Shown here in pieces: positions 1-13,131 of a DNA stretch of 64,000 nucleotides. The translations under genes were made by a program, and so were the position numbers. Origin of the DNA: Tetraselmis striata (taxonomy: Eukaryota > Chlorophyta > Chlorodendrophyceae > Chlorodendrales > Chlorodendraceae); the NCBI GenBank assembly GCA_006384855.1, contig VCJN01001218.1:62001-126000 (forward strand), in the 5' to 3' direction. How positions within the stretch are numbered: position 1 is the first letter of the stretch; each line of letters begins with the position of its first letter. Under the pieces are notes generated by a model, which was not told the origin of the DNA, ran no database searches, and saw nothing but the letters and a program-made list of their open reading frames with translations.

Positions 1-3000
1 CCGGCAGCAGGAGTGGCGGCAGCGGCAGCGGTGCAGCTGGCGCGGCGGTGGAGATGTCGCCGGAGGAGGCGACGGAGCTGCTGCAGTACTGCCTGGGCGA
101 CTGCTTCCCCTCGCACCCGCAAGTATGGACCCCCCCCCCCCCCCCCTCCCCCCCCCTCGCCTGCTTCAGATACCAGCACTACACACATTCCCAGAACGCC
201 CTCCTGTCTCCCTGTCCCGAGGTGCACTTGGCTCCCTGTCCCCCGGCGCCACCCCCACAGCACTCCGCACCCGAGGCCGCACAGGCGGAGTCTGCCGCAC
301 CGGCGCCGGAGCAGCCGCAGCAGAACGGCGGCGGGGAGGGGCTACTGGCGGCGCTGGATGCGGGCCTGCGCACGGGGCGCAATGAGATCCCGTGGCAGGC
401 GCTCATCAGCATGGCGGGCACCGAGTTCCAGGTAGCTGCGCCGCTCATCCGAACCAATCCCCCCCCCCCCCCCCCCCCCCTCCTTTCGCACAGGACACGA
501 GCTGACGCCCAGCCAGTTTGTTGGCATGCATGGGCGGAGCTTTCCGTGAATGACCGCGGCTTGTCAGTTTGCGGTTTCAGCTTTGGTTTGTGTCGGTAAT
601 GGTTTGTGTTTTACTGTGCCCCCGGGACACTGAGGCGGACAAGCAATGTCTATGTCGGCAGGACATGGTCTCCTCCGTCCGTGACGCAATCAACACCGAC
701 ACAGGTTCGCAACGCGGCCACCAGACGGCGTCTACCCAGCGCAATGGCTCCGCCGCCGCCAGCATGCCGCCTGTGAACGCGGCGGCCCTGGCGGAGTGCG
801 CCGGGCTGCCGGTGCCGACAGCGCACACTGGGGAGGTGGTGCCGCTGGGCAAACGACAGCTGCTGGTGTGGGGACCCGACCTGTCGGTGGAGCCCGCATC
901 CCTGGTTGACGCGGAGGCACGTGCCGCCCCTGCCCGTGCCCGTCATGCGAGGCGTTCCAAGAAATGATCCTACTGGGTCGCATCAGTTCGCATGGGCAGC
1001 GGTTGAAATCACAGCGCAGCTAGCGCCTAAATACGCCGCGAAAACACTCTCTGACAGGCGATTCACTACCTTCACTTGACTGGTTTTATAATACCATCTA
1101 CCTACGGGTGCCACCGCAACGGTTACAGCCCTGCGAATCTTAACCTGCCCTATCCGCCAGAGGTCAGGTGTAGAGGAAACCATGGCGAAACGATAGGGAC
1201 CGTTCCCATGGGTTCCAATTGTTGGGCTATTGTCCGAATTCTCATCTGTGCGTCCGCACCCACCCACTGTACTGCCTGGGGCTCGCTGGTATATTTGCCG
1301 GCGTATATGGCATCTCTGGGTGGGGCCGGTGTCCGAGGAGCATCTTCCCTTGGAGATCGAAGACTCTTTGAACCCCCCCCTCCCCCTCCCGCCTGCCGTC
1401 CCGCCTTTCTTTATGACAGGCAATCCGCGCTGGTTTCGTGCACCCGCTGGCCGTGCGCACCCTGGGCCCAGCGCTGCAGCACCCGGCGGCGCAGCATGCC
1501 CTGCGCCTCGCCACGTTTACGCTGGACCACCTCGCCTTTCTGCTGCCCGCCTTCCTGCCGCCTTCCTGGGCACCGCACAATGCACGCGCCACAGGTTGCC
1601 CCGCCCCCCTTCCCATACCCCCCTCTCCGATTGCCCCACTGACAGGGACCCCACGTCACGATGGTACTAGACTTGGTCGGGCTTCTCACAACTGCCTTTG
1701 AGCTCCTCTTAACCATAATGCCAATGACTGTCAGCAGTGCCGGCGTTTAGCCCCACCCATCCACCCATCCTCCCCGCCGATGCAGAGTGTCGATGGTAGC
1801 GCGCTTCCGTCCCAACCTCCCATGTCCCATAGTGGTGGCGTATTCCAACGATGCAAGTCCGACTTTTTCCAAGGGCGCGATGGGCCGTGTTGCTGAGCGG
1901 CTGCCGCCTCCACCCGCAGGCATCGCCGTCAACTGGGGGGACGGGGCGCATGGCGGGCCCGAGGTGGACTGGCTGCTGCGCATGTGGGCGCTGGCCGTGG
2001 AGCTGGCGGCCGGCAGCGGCGCGCAGGCAGGGGAGGGCGGTGCGGCGGATGGCCGCTGGGCGGCGCTGGACCTGTGGCCGCTGCTGCCGCTGGCGGACGG
2101 GCGGCTGATGCGAGTGCGCCACTGCGGGCTGCTGTTGCCGGGGGAGGCGGTGGCTGGGGCTGGGGCGCACTCGCTGGCTGAGGCGGAAGAGCCCGGGCAG
2201 GAGGCCCCAACAGCACAGGTAATCCATGCAACGCCGGCGGGCATGTTGATCTGCACGTGTTGGGCGACCACGGCCCTCGTAACTTTAGCCCCAACAGCTG
2301 TCTACACACAGGCGGGGAGTACTGCGGGTGCCGGCGCGGTTATAAGAACACTGGGAATACCAACCCGCCCTGCCTTGGCATGGGTCAATTGCAGTAGGCA
2401 GAACTATAGCGAAACTATATCGATGTTCTTGTGGGTGCGTCCGCACCGGTAATACTATATATAGCAAGCGCACACCTGTCACGCTTGGCAGGCGTCATGC
2501 GCAGACAGATGCACCGATCACGCAGCGGCCACACGCCCACCACTGAGCCGGCGGCGCTCCTGCCCACCCCCGTGCTTTGCTGGCTGCGCCACAGGACGAG
2601 GCGCGAGCAACACCCTCCAGCGCGCAGCGAGAGGACACCCTGCTCTGGGCACGGGAGCCCTGGCTGCTGCCGCTGCTCGCGCACCTGGGCTGCCCGCAGC
2701 TTGACGGCCGCTTCTGCCACCTCGCCATCCTCCCTCCTTTGCCGGCAGAGCCAGAGTCCGCTCTGCTCAGGGTGGTGGATCAGGTTGCCCCCTGGGCCCT
2801 GCCTTGCCTCCCTAGGGCGGCCCTACGAATGGAACGGCAGCGCCAGCCGGCGCCTCCTACCCTGAGCACTGACACCCGCATCTCGCAGATGCGGATGGCG
2901 GCGGAGGCGAGCCTGCTTCGCTACGACCGGCTGGACGATGCCAACTCCGCGCAGCTATACGGTCAGCCTACCTCCCCTCCCCCACCCTCCCCACTATCAT

Positions 3001-6000
3001 CACCACCACCACCACCACCCTTTATGCGATGGTCTTACGCGCAGCTGCGACCTGTAGCACAAAGATCTAGTCAGTCAGTCAGTCACCAGTACCTGTGCTG
3101 TCAGGGGTTAGGTTTGGGCAATGCGCCCCGCATGGTCACCCACACCTGGAATCTCAGGGAGCTGCTGCATAGCTAGTACTCTGATGATGCTGGTGGTTTT
3201 ATATGACCGAGTATTAGTGTTTTAGCGAGCCCATTCTCCGGAGCCGACCTCTCATTCGCTGCGCGCTGTGTGGCGTTGCAGGTCTGCTGTGCAGCACGCC
3301 GCTGACGCAGCTGGAGCCAGCCGCTCAGGCCTTCCTGCGCGGCCTGCCCATCTTCCCCATGCACGGTGGCGGCCGGCGGCCGCTGCAGCGCCACGAGGAC
3401 GACGCCCCCGGCGGCGAGCCTGGTGGCAGCTTCGCCTGCTGCCCACCGGATGTGCTGCAAGAGGTGCCCCCCCCCCCCCCCCCCCCCCCACCCTCCTTTG
3501 CCCATGCGTGAGCCAGCCCCTTCTGTATGTACATGCTACCCAATCATACCATCGGACGACGAATTACCGCATCGACAGGACAGCGCTGCCGCCTACGTGT
3601 GGGAGTGTCTGACACCAGCGGCTGCCTTTCTCCCGCCACTCCAATTTCCGCCAGGTCAGCTGACCTGGAAGCATATTATATTGCGGGCTCTGATGAATCA
3701 GCTTTGGCTCCAGCTCCAGCTCACCGCGCAGCCGTCCCCTGTCACGCAACATGGGAACGTCTCATGACCGTAACATCGACGTCAACTCGCGCGGGAACGT
3801 GCAGCCACACCCGTGTAGTTGTGCAGCATTTCCAAACCAATCCGTAGCAGTCCTTGCCTAATTTTGTTCACCCCAATCCTGCATCCCTAACGCTGCGATA
3901 AACCGATTACCGTAGGGTTCTTGTGCGGGTAGCTCGGGAACTTCACGGTTACTCCGCGACTACGGCCAACTGTTGCACATTTATGTACAGAAGCATTCAC
4001 GGGTGTATATAGTCGCTACGACTAGCTTTAAACAAAATGCAGGACCCCCAGTATGAAAAGCTATCCTCACCGGTACCCTCCAGGCGCCGCGGCAAGGGGC
4101 TGAGGCAGTGGCTGTGGTGGGCGCCCGCAGGTGGTGGGCGCTTCGGAGCTGCCGCGGAGCGTGACGGGCGTCTGGGTGCGCTACGGCGAGGCCGCCGCCG
4201 GCGCGCTGGCCAGCCTGGGCGTGGCGCTGCTCAGCCCGGAGGGCCTGCTGTCGCGCCACCTGCTGCCGCGCTTCCGCGAGCTCAGCCCCGAGGCGCGCTC
4301 CAGCGTGCTCCTCTACGTCCGCGGCGCCTGGGCGGGCGGCCTCCGGGGCGTGGCGGACGTGGCGGCGGCGCTCCGCGCGACGGCGTTTGTGCCTTCCGCC
4401 CTGGAGCCCGATGGTGTCGGCTCCCTCCACCGGCCGGCGGAGCTGCTGGACCCCGCCAACGCCATCCTCAACGGCGTCTTCCGCGCCCGCCGCTACCTCT
4501 TCCCGGCGGAAGAGTACTGCCGGCCAGAGTGGCTCACTGTGCTGCGGGATGTCGGCCTGCGCTCTGAGGTAGGCAGCGCTTGAGCCGTTTGCACCACCCT
4601 CTGCCGCGCTCTCCTTCACAGCCAGCAGAAGCAATACTCGGATCGGTCCACCGGTTTTTGTTTTGCGACGTGCGCAACGTAGTTGTAGCGGCTCATGGAC
4701 CCTCCTGCCTCCTGCCCCCTGCCGTCTGCAATCGCAGATCGATGCGTCGCTGTTCGAGGAGTGCGCAATCGAGGTGGCGGCACGCGGCGCGAAGGTCTAC
4801 GGCCGCCCGGACAGCCCGCAGGCGGGCGAGGGTGAGGCGCAGCTCTGGAGCGCGGCGCACCAGCTCGCGAGCTTCCTGGTCGAGAAGCCCGCGCTGCTGC
4901 ACTCGCCTGGCCTGCTGGGCCGGCTGTCGGCCATCGCGTTTGTGCCGGCGCGCCTCGGCATCCCGGGCACGGCTAGCCGGGAGCGAGCGGAGGTAGGGCG
5001 CTGCGGCAAGGCCAGCCCCGCCAGAACTGCCCCCCAGCCCCCCCCCCCCCCCCCCCCACACCACCACCCAGTCAGCGTAGATAGTGACTGGCACATCCGC
5101 TCTCCCCCTGCTACCGTACGTACCTCCTCCCTTCATTGCACTCTCAGCGCGCTAACATCCTCGTGCCCACCCTGCGCATCAGGGCCGCCGCCTGGTGGCC
5201 TACAACCGCGCCGCGCTGCAGAAGGACTGGCGCCTGGTGTGGACGACCGTGCCGCTGGTGGAGGCGGCGGCGCTGCCGCCCGCCAGCACGTGGGGCCTGC
5301 TCGGCCTGCGCTCCCCGCCGCCCTTTGAGCGCGTGGCCGCACACTTGGAGGCCATCGGGGCGGATGGCGGCGACGCGTGCCTTGCCAATTGGCCGCAGGA
5401 GGTGCGCGGCCCAACGCCGAGCCCTGGTTGGGTCGGGACTACAAAGCATGCAAACGAGGGTGAGATTGTATACATCAGAGAGGGGCTAAGAATGCACGCC
5501 GATACACAGGGAATGCCGACACATATAGCATTTTTTTGAATGATAGACAAAACAAAACAACTTCTTCTTGCTGGCTCGGAAAAAAAAACACAAATATTGA
5601 AAAATGGAAGTGGTGAACTATACCAATTGCCATTCAATCGATGTTTATAATGTCAGAATATGCCCCCACTGAAAAGTACATTAAAGATAGCCTCCTATGT
5701 TGACCAGGGATGCCTGGGAGCCATCCTCCCACCAGCATGGCGCGGGCAGTTAACTGACGCAGCGGCTGTGGGTTGGCAGGCCGACGAGGTGGAGGCCGTG
5801 TTTGCCGACATCCTGGGCCACCTGGACGGGCAGGGCTTGGCGGCAGCGCAGCTGGAGCGGCTCTCGCAGGCCGCGTTTGTGCCGGTGGCCAACGCCACGC
5901 ACATGGCGCGCCCGCCGCAGCTGTACAGCCGGCTGCGCACCGCGCTGTCGCCCTTTGCCTTTGAGGTGCCCTCCGCCTTCATCCCGCACATCAAGGTGAG

Positions 6001-6385
6001 GCGCCCGGGCCCCGGAGAACAACACCAACGCCGCGTCAGGCCGGCCAACGGGCATGCATGGTTTCGGAGCTTTACAAAAAAGTTACCATCACGGGCTCTG
6101 CATTTCAATTTCAAGTGCTGCCATTCTGGAGAAGCCTCTACAACGGTCCCTATGAAGACCCGCATGATCGTCGTATACAGTGCCCTACATTTTTCCCACA
6201 GAATAAGGACGATCTAGATAACTGAACATTTATCTTCCTCGCTAGGGGCTTGTACTCCCAGCCGAGATTCAGTGCTTCTGAATCTTACTTGTACGGCTGC
6301 TGCGTAACTGTCCTCGCTCCCCGCGTAACTGACCTCATTGACGTGCACCGGTACCACATGAGCAAGGTCCGCCAAGCGCGTACAT

Positions 6386-6419
<34 letters not shown>

Positions 6420-9400
6420 ACCCCGTGCGCCCTTCCTAGCCTGGGGACAAATGTGGCGCCTGCTTGGCGGCAGCCTTACTCACTCGCATCCCTGCCGCCT
6501 CCGCCCTGCGTCGGTCAGGTGCTGCAGCAGCTGGGCGCCAAGGGGGAGCCCACGACGGGCGACCTGGTGGCGCTGCTCGTGGAGGCGGGCGCCTCGCTCG
6601 CCAGGCGGGCGCTCAACGTGAACGAGCAGCGCGCCGTGGTGCGCCTGCTGGACTGCATCGTGGCAGCCACGCCGCCTGCCAGCCAGGAGGAGCGAACGGT
6701 GCGCCCTGCTCCTCCGCCCCCACACACACTAGCTGCCTCTCTTGGCTGCACCAGAGTGGAAAAGCGTGCCGATATAGTTGTTATATGCGGCGTTCTAATC
6801 ACCGCGTCGGCGCACCCGCGGGCAATGTAGCTGGGCGCCACATGCCTTCCCTCCTGACGGCCGAGCGTCCCCACCCCTGGTACCCTACGGCAATGCAGAT
6901 CCGGCAAGCCGCGCGGCGCGGGGAGCTGTCCCTGCCGGACTGCGCCGGCCGGCTATCGGTGTGCAGCTCGTGTATCCACTGCAGCCGCGGGGTGCAGGCC
7001 GCCCGCCTTCTGGCGCGCATCGACCCCAGCAAGGTGCGCCGCTGCGGCACCCTCAAATCCAGCATTCACCACCTGGTGCCTGCGTCCCCATCCCACAGGA
7101 GGCGACGGGACACCCTACAGGACAGCTTCATTATCGAGCGAGCCGTGAGATTGCTTTGCAGTTGAGCAGACTGCGCACTACGGGTGTCGATGCGGTGATA
7201 CAAATACAACGAACAGGAACCTGCCCTACTTGTCAGAGGCAGTATATGCTCGTATCTACATATCAGAGCTGTAGCAAATGGTCATGTAGGTAGCAAGCAA
7301 TCCATTTCGAGGCGGGCATTCGGGATTCGTGTAGATGTGCCGGCGCACGCAGGCACTCTGGCACCTTTACCTCCGGTAGCGGCAGGCGGGATCATCTCAG
7401 CTCTATGTTGCTGATTGGACATTGGCTGTCAATCGGATCTGACCGTTGCTGTAGAGCATGCGTGTCACTCTTTGCGTCTGGATGTTGGTACCTGAAGCTC
7501 AGCTGAACATCTATGCCCAGCGCTTCCCGGAAGCGGGATCATTTGGAGTTGCCGACCCCCCCCCCCCCCCCCCCCCCCCCCCCCGCCCCTGATCTCCTTG
7601 TGCGTGGCAGGTGCGCCTTGTCCACCCGTCGGTGCCGGAGCGCATGTGTGCCATGCTGGGCGTTCCCTCCCTGGAGAAGGTGGCGGTGGAGCAGCTGGAC
7701 GGCAGCCGCCCGCTGACGACGCTGGACGCCATCCAGGTAGGACCGTACCTGTGCTGTTGCCACTTGCCGCCGGGTTCGATTAGCTGGAGCGGGCGTACGC
7801 CGGGGGGGGGTTTCTGATCTGTCGGTCTCTATTTTTTCTTGGTTCTTTGCTGGCGGTTGTTGGGACCTCTGGCGGACCAAGTGGCCCAACAGCAAGGCAT
7901 GTCTTACATCCGTTGTGAGATGCGGCAACGTTATGCTTTAAAATCGATGGCAGCTGTGGTTTGTCGCCCGAGACGCCACAATTCGGTGGACTTTGGGGGC
8001 CATTATCAAATGGTTAATCGCCGATTGTTATTCAGATCGGCGACATCGGGATAACCAACAGTTGCAGATACGGATCCCGGCGCGGCGATGATAAGAACAC
8101 TGCGAATACGAACCTGCCCTGCCTGCCAGAGGTCAAATGTAGACGAAACTATTGCGGAATTAACGCCAATGTCCTTATGGGTTGCATGCAAGCTCAATTT
8201 GTTGCTTACAGTGAGGGTCCTCCTAGGTGATGGTATTGGTACGGCTCTAGTCTCCCGGCCCCTTACTCCTTCCTTTATCAACCTGCCCTCACTGCCTATT
8301 GTGAGTTGGACTGACCAGCAGCCTCGTGCCCACGCTGTCAGGGCGTCCGCTGCGCCGAGGTGGCGGAGCTTCTACACAGCGCCGCGTTTGCGGAGACCAC
8401 AGCGGGGCTGTGCGCCGGGATGGCGCCGGTGGCGGAGGCGGTGGCGGGCGAGCTGGGCGGCACGGCGCAGCGGTCGGCAGACGGCGGCGCCGGGCTGGCG
8501 CGCCTGGTGCAGCGCCGCCTGGGGGAGTTCTCCCTCCACTTTGTGCAGAGCTGCGCCACGCGGGTGCTGTTGCTCGGCTCCAACGCGGACATCACCCTGC
8601 AGGTGGGCCGCGGGTCTAACCAAGGCGTATCCGCTCTGCATGCTCAGGGACATGTGCGCCGGGCATGTGGTGCTTTTGATCATCAGCAGTAGCAGCACAT
8701 TGCTGGAGCTGCCACTTTTCGTTCGGTCCTGTTGCTACATAACTGTATTCGTGGCATCCACACCATATTTCGTGTAGACCTCCAACTGAATCCGAAATTG
8801 TCCGCAAATTGTTCCTTTCTGTTCCATTTTGACTTTCAGCGCATAAGCGGAAATCATTCCGGCCTGCGGCTTACCAATGCCACATCTCAATACTGTGAAA
8901 CGTTCAAAGCGGCTGCTCTTCTTCAACCTCGTAATCCAGCGTAATTGCGACAACCAGTCCAGTCCATACGGCCCGGTTCCTTGTTGCCTCACGAGTGTCG
9001 GCGCATATATGGTACAGAACGGCGAGAGCGGGACTACGCAGATATGACGAGGAAAGTACGGGTCGTCAGTCCGCTAGCGCCGAGTGATAAGCGGCCCCCA
9101 CCCCGTACTTTCCATCCTCGGCGATGCAATGACTTGGCAACCCAACGGGGTGAAGGAACCCCACGGAGCGGCAGCTGAGTCCGGCTGGCTACCGTGTGGC
9201 TGCGTGCGCAGGGCGGCGTGGAGACGGTGGCGCTCTTTGTCTGCCGGCAGCGGCGAGCCATCTTTGTGGCGCAGCCGCCCGAGGGCGTCCCTCTCGCGCC
9301 GCTGCTCTCCCAGGTTGCCCCCCCCCCCCCCCCCCCTCCTCCGTATCCCTGGGGCATGTCCAGCTGCGGGGGCCGGCGCGGTATTCAGAACACTTCGAAT

Positions 9401-12400
9401 GAGAGCCTGCCCTGCCCGCCGAAGTCAACAGTAGGCGAAATTATCGCGGAACTTTAGCGAATGTTGTTGGCGGTGGCATGCGAGCCCAAGCGGAGGGAAA
9501 CTCACCAGTTTATAAGGATATTCGGAGCTTGGGCAATTTGGAATAGGAAAGAAAAGAATAGAAAATGTTGCTAATTTTGCTTTTCTTGCAAGACAACTGA
9601 CATACATCCTAGTCGTATTCCGAATCGATGACGGACAGCACTAAGGACATCCTTTGAGTTAGTATTGCCCATTTTTCCAGAAAAGTTCACGTCGATGGTT
9701 TCAAATGTGATAGCACTACAGGAATGCCCACCGACGCACGACGGCAAGGTAACTTTACCGATTGCTCTGTGTCGTATCAGCAGCTGTCTGGTGCCACCGG
9801 CGCGTGTATTACATATCCGCCTGGTACGACGATGAGCGAGGATGAGCGGTACGCGTCGTGTAAAAACCCGCAGAGCGCGTGTATATCGTCCGCTTAGTAA
9901 TACCAGTACTCGCTTGTGTTGATTTTTTAGTACTACTTTTAGCAGTAGGTAGGTTTGTTACTGTCCTTTTTGTAATTCACACCAGTACTCGACTAGTAAG
10001 GATTATTGCAGACCCCCCTTGATGTACTCCCCGGGGTGTATTTTCTCTGTTGGTAATAACAATAATAAGAGAATGCACAACTCGCTCCGGGTGATACTTT
10101 ATTCATTTCATCGGTGCTTTATCGGGTGATGCTCGTCGCAGAATATAATGTAAACAGGAAAACGCTGGAAGGGTGGCAAAACACGGCCAGCAAGGCACAT
10201 CCATTTAAAATTTCTGCCACCGACGCGCCCCAGTATACGTAAGGGCTCTTGCCGGTGCGTCGGCCCCCGCGAACCTCCTGTTGGGCGGTAGCCAGTGGAG
10301 AGCACCCCGCGGTGCTGCAGTGGGCGCAGGCGGAGGGCACTGGCATCGCTGGGGTACTGGCATGGACCTGTCGTCGGGGCGGGGCGGCTGGTGTGGAGGC
10401 ATGCCACGGTCGAGTCGTGCGCCCACTTGCACCCGCGGGTGGCTGGCTGACACGCTGCTGCGGCGCAGGCGGTGTCCTCCGTGCTGGGCAGCCCCTTCCC
10501 GCTGCCGCTGGACGCGCTCTTCCTGAGCCCGCCCGGCGCCGCGGACGCGCTGCGGCGGGCGCTGCTGCCGTGGCGGGGCGGTGCGCTGGGGCAGCTGGAG
10601 GCCGCGGCGGGCGTGGGCGCGCTCGGGCAGCCGCTGTCGCCGGCGGACGCTGCGCTGGTGCAGCTGCGCCCGCTGCGCCCCTACGTCGCCGGTGCGCGCA
10701 CGTCCAGCCCATCCCGGAGCCCCCCCCCCCCCCCCCCCCCTCCCACCCCCACCAGCGTGCCACCCAAACACACACCCAGCCCGACACCCTATCCGGGAAG
10801 GGTCATTCCAGTACATAGGCAGAATCGGGTTGACCGTCTTCATGTATTAGTACTAGGGGATCTGTCGTACGTACGGGGTCCCCGGAAAACGCCACACCAG
10901 GGAGTTCTGCATGTCGGTTGACGCTGGACGACGATGATTATACGACTCCGGCAGGCGCTGTCGCTGCTTCGGCCATGTCACCGCGTCCTCCCCCCCCCCC
11001 CCCCCCCCCCTCTTTTGCCCTCTTGCCGGTGGCAGGCGAGATGGTGGCGCACGCGTCGCCCGCGGACGGCGCTGCCGCCGGTGACCGCGGCGCACTGCGC
11101 TATGGGCGCGTGGCGGCCGACAGCCGCGCCGCCGCGGGGCAGGGCCTGCACCGTGTGCTGGTGGAGGTGGCGGAGGGGCGCCACCGCGACATCCTCTCCA
11201 GCCAGCTCTACTCCTTCAGGTGCCCCTCTACCTACAGCCCCCCCCCCCCCCCCGGACCATGCCGCCAGCACCAGGATACTTGTGTGAAAGTAAGGACGAT
11301 TACTCTCATCTTACCCCGACTCAGCAGCAGCTAAGATCAGGTCAGTTATTATTTAGTGGCCCCCAAAAGTTCAGGAATGAATGGGGTTCAGGAAAGTATC
11401 TCACATTGAGGGTATCTCACATTGAGGCTTTAGAAAGCAGCTACAGCATAATGCGGGTTTCATCGACGCAAAGCTCGACGAGCGCAATTTCAGCCACCAC
11501 ATCCAGATGTTTTGACCGGGGAGGCTTGGGAGGCATACTCTACTCATTGTGAGGCGAATGGACGGCGAGGTGAGTGAGTTCTGCAAAGGTCGGCCACATC
11601 AGGGCGACTAAACTCGCCGGCGCTACCGCCGTTAAGTTCACTGGAGCTATAGTTATGCTGGCGGTGTTGTTACAAAGGTGTGTTGAGCCAGCTCAAAGTG
11701 GACTCCCGCGCAAGCCTGGTCTACATGCCTGTGCCCGGTTGGCGCGCGTTGGGTTGCGCGCATGGAGGGCTGACGCGTGGCGGCCGCGGTGCGTGTGGGG
11801 GCTGCGGTGGCGCATTCAGGAGCGGGATGCGCGCCGGGGTGGAGGACGGCGAGGCGGAGGCGGCGGAGGCGGTGGGCAGCGACCAGCTGGCCGCCGCCGC
11901 CGCAGCCGCTGCCGCGTCGAGCACGGCGGAGGAGGGGGCGGAAGCGGGAGCGGAGGCGGCGGCGGCAGCGGCAAGGGAGGGGGCGGCGGGCGGCGGCGGC
12001 GGCGGGGTGGGCGCGGAGGCGCTGGTGGGCGCGGTGCAGGAGATGCTGGCGGCGGTGGGTATGCCGCTGGACCTGGACTGCAGCCAGCTGCTGGAGGGGT
12101 CGCTGCAGATGCAGCGCGAGGTGGCGGCGCTCAAGGTCCGCCCCCCCCCCTCTTCGCGCCTTTCCCCTCTCGCATTCTACCTCATCGTCTCTCCTTTGGT
12201 TTGGGGTGAGCATCATCCCCCTTCGGGTGCGGACGCAGTAGTAAGAATACAACGAATACAAACGCGGCCTACCTGGGAGCGGTCAAACAAAGACCAGACG
12301 AGTGCCTCTGGCGGCTGTTGAGAGTGTAGCTTGCATGCAAGGCAAAGTTGATTGGGGGCTTGCGGCTTGGCTGCGTCAGCGCCCATCGCGGGACGCGAGA

Positions 12401-13131
12401 GGGACCGGCGACTTCCAAGCCCTAACTTACCGGCGCCCTCCCAAGTGATGACATCGATGCATCGCTATGGGGCCACCTCACCCCAACCTTCACGCGAAAT
12501 GGGTGCGGAGCTGGTGTGGCTTTTTAATGACACCGGTCCGGGCATCATCATGACTTGACCACCTCGAGAAGAGAGGGGGGGGGGAGGGCAGCCGGCCACG
12601 CTCTCCTGCCGCTCTCCTGCCCCAGTCCATCGCTTCTCAGTGCCGGCCTGCGCCTTATGACGAGCTGCTCCACTCTCACCCCATTCCATCACATGCGCCC
12701 CGATCTGACCCCCACCCCTCTGGGTCCCTTCTTTGCTCCCACCCTTACTGTCTCTTTCCCAGCATCTCATCCACCCCTTTGCTCCCCCCCCCCTCCTCCT
12801 TTACGTATGAGATCATCACCATCCCGGCCACCCCAGTTGGTACCACCCTCTCTATCGCCTTCTCCCTTCGGCCCCCCTAATACCCCCCCCCCCCCTGCGC
12901 GCGGCCTGTATGCAGGCGGAGCTGTCCGCGGCGCGCGAGGCGGCCGCCACCGCACGCGGGGACGCCGACACCGCGCGCGCCGCGTGGCAGTGCCGCATCT
13001 GCCTGGCGCAGGACGTGGACACCGCGTACGCGGCGTGCGGCCACCTGCTGTGCCACGCGTGCACCTCCAGCGTGGGCGGCCGCTGCCCCTTCTGCCGCAA
13101 GATCTCGGCGGCGGTGCGCGTGTACAAGTAG
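1..13131 (+). CDS. Sacsin-like protein with C-terminal RING finger (3' part, 21 exons)
   Basis: C-terminal part of a giant sacsin-type protein; plant members end in a RING finger and are thought to link Hsp90-like/sacsin repeats to ubiquitin ligation. Exons: 1-122, 261-431, ~725-904, 1420-1594, 1920-2218, 2595-2783, 2889-2961, 3282-3463, 4131-4568, 4738-4992, 5183-5401, 5780-5995, 6519-6698, 6899-7033, 7611-7736, 8342-8602, 9212-9313, 10469-10691, 11036-11219, 11820-12135, 12916-13131. All join in phase (1,419 codons plus stop). The final exon holds a C3HC4 RING starting CRICLAQDVDT and ending CPFCRK, then TAG. Earlier exons carry sacsin-like segments such as VRLVHPSV and LRYGRVAADSRAAAGQ. 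The 5' part lies outside the window; plant homologues exceed 4,000 aa. The limits of exon 3 and the end of exon 6 are the least certain. Long introns hold TIR elements and repeat copy A. Family assignment is from remembered similarity. Confidence 0.85.
1102..1262 (+). repeat. Intronic TIR element, copy 1
   Basis: It starts CGGGTGCCACCGC and ends in the inverted form TGCGTCCGCACCC. The core (CTGCGAATC..AACCTGCCC..CCAGAGGTCA) is shared with the other copies. It lies in the sacsin-like intron 905-1419, sense orientation. Confidence 0.7.
2322..2446 (+). repeat. Intronic TIR element, copy 2
   Basis: Left end CGGGTGCCGGCGCGG, core ATAAGAACACTGGGAATAC, right end GTGCGTCCGCACC. It lies in intron 2219-2594 of the sacsin-like gene, sense orientation, and is internally shortened relative to the others. 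Confidence 0.7.
6752..6822 (+). repeat. Intronic TIR element, right-end fragment
   Basis: Only the right terminus is recognisable: GTTCTAATCACCGCGTCGGC followed by GCACCCGC, the inverted form of the family left end. Sacsin-like intron 6699-6898. Confidence 0.45.
7176..7352 (+). repeat. Intronic TIR element, copy 3 (diverged)
   Basis: Starts CTACGGGTGTCGATGCGGTG, carries GGAACCTGCCCTACTTGTCA and ends near GTGCCGGCGCACGC. Sacsin-like intron 7034-7610, sense orientation. Confidence 0.6.
8075..8240 (+). repeat. Intronic TIR element, copy 4
   Basis: This is the clearest core copy: CGGCGCGGCGATGATAAGAA, then CTGCGAATACGAACCTGCCC, CCAGAGGTCAAATGTAGACG and the family motif TTGCATGCAAGC. The right terminus is degenerate. 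Sacsin-like intron 7737-8341, sense orientation. Confidence 0.7.
9364..9490 (+). repeat. Intronic TIR element, copy 5
   Basis: Left end GCCGGCGCGGTATTCAGAAC, core CCTGCCCTGCCCGCCGAAGT, then GGCGAAATTATCGCGGAA and a GGCATGCGAGCCC version of the internal motif. Sacsin-like intron 9314-10468, sense orientation. Confidence 0.65.
9541..10230 (+). repeat. AT-rich dispersed repeat, copy A
   Basis: It shares with 39940-40380 and 44880-45490 a series of blocks in the same order: TAGAAAAT.., CAAATCGAT-like, TTGCCCAT, GATAGCAATACAGGAATGC-like, then AACGCTGG followed by GGGTGGCAAAACACGGCCAG and TGCCACC near the 3' end. GGTGGCA and TGCCACC form an inverted pair at the 3' terminus. No long ORF. This copy sits in a sacsin-like intron and contains the 68-bp tail insertion at 9913-9980. 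Confidence 0.6.
9902..9991 (+). mobile_element. 68-bp tail of the RT element with 11-bp target duplication
   Basis: ACCAGTACTCG occurs at 9902-9912 and again at 9981-9991. Between them lies 9913-9980, which matches the 3' tail of the RT elements (TTGTGTTGATTTTTTAGTAC to CTTTTTGTAATTCAC). A severely 5'-truncated insertion that disrupts repeat copy A. Confidence 0.65.
12224..12391 (+). repeat. Intronic TIR element, copy 6
   Basis: Starts CGGGTGCGGACGCAGTAGTA, continues AAGAATACAACGAATAC and includes CTTGCATGCAAGGC; ends near GCTGCGTCAGCGCCCA. Sacsin-like intron 12136-12915, sense orientation. Confidence 0.6.

Noticed and set aside
48-599. Long ORF across the first two sacsin-like exons as a single exon
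   Set aside because: It runs through a C homopolymer between good GT/AG sites; splitting into 1-122 and 261-431 keeps phase and removes the low-complexity segment.
1984-2181. Gly/Arg- and Pro-rich ORFs overlapping confident exons in other frames
   Set aside because: Composition is that expected of shadow frames in very GC-rich coding DNA; the real exons explain the sequence.
10119-10843. Two antisense ORFs over 200 codons in the sacsin-like gene
   Set aside because: They overlap a confident exon, include the C/G run and show only Arg/Ala/Pro-rich shadow composition.
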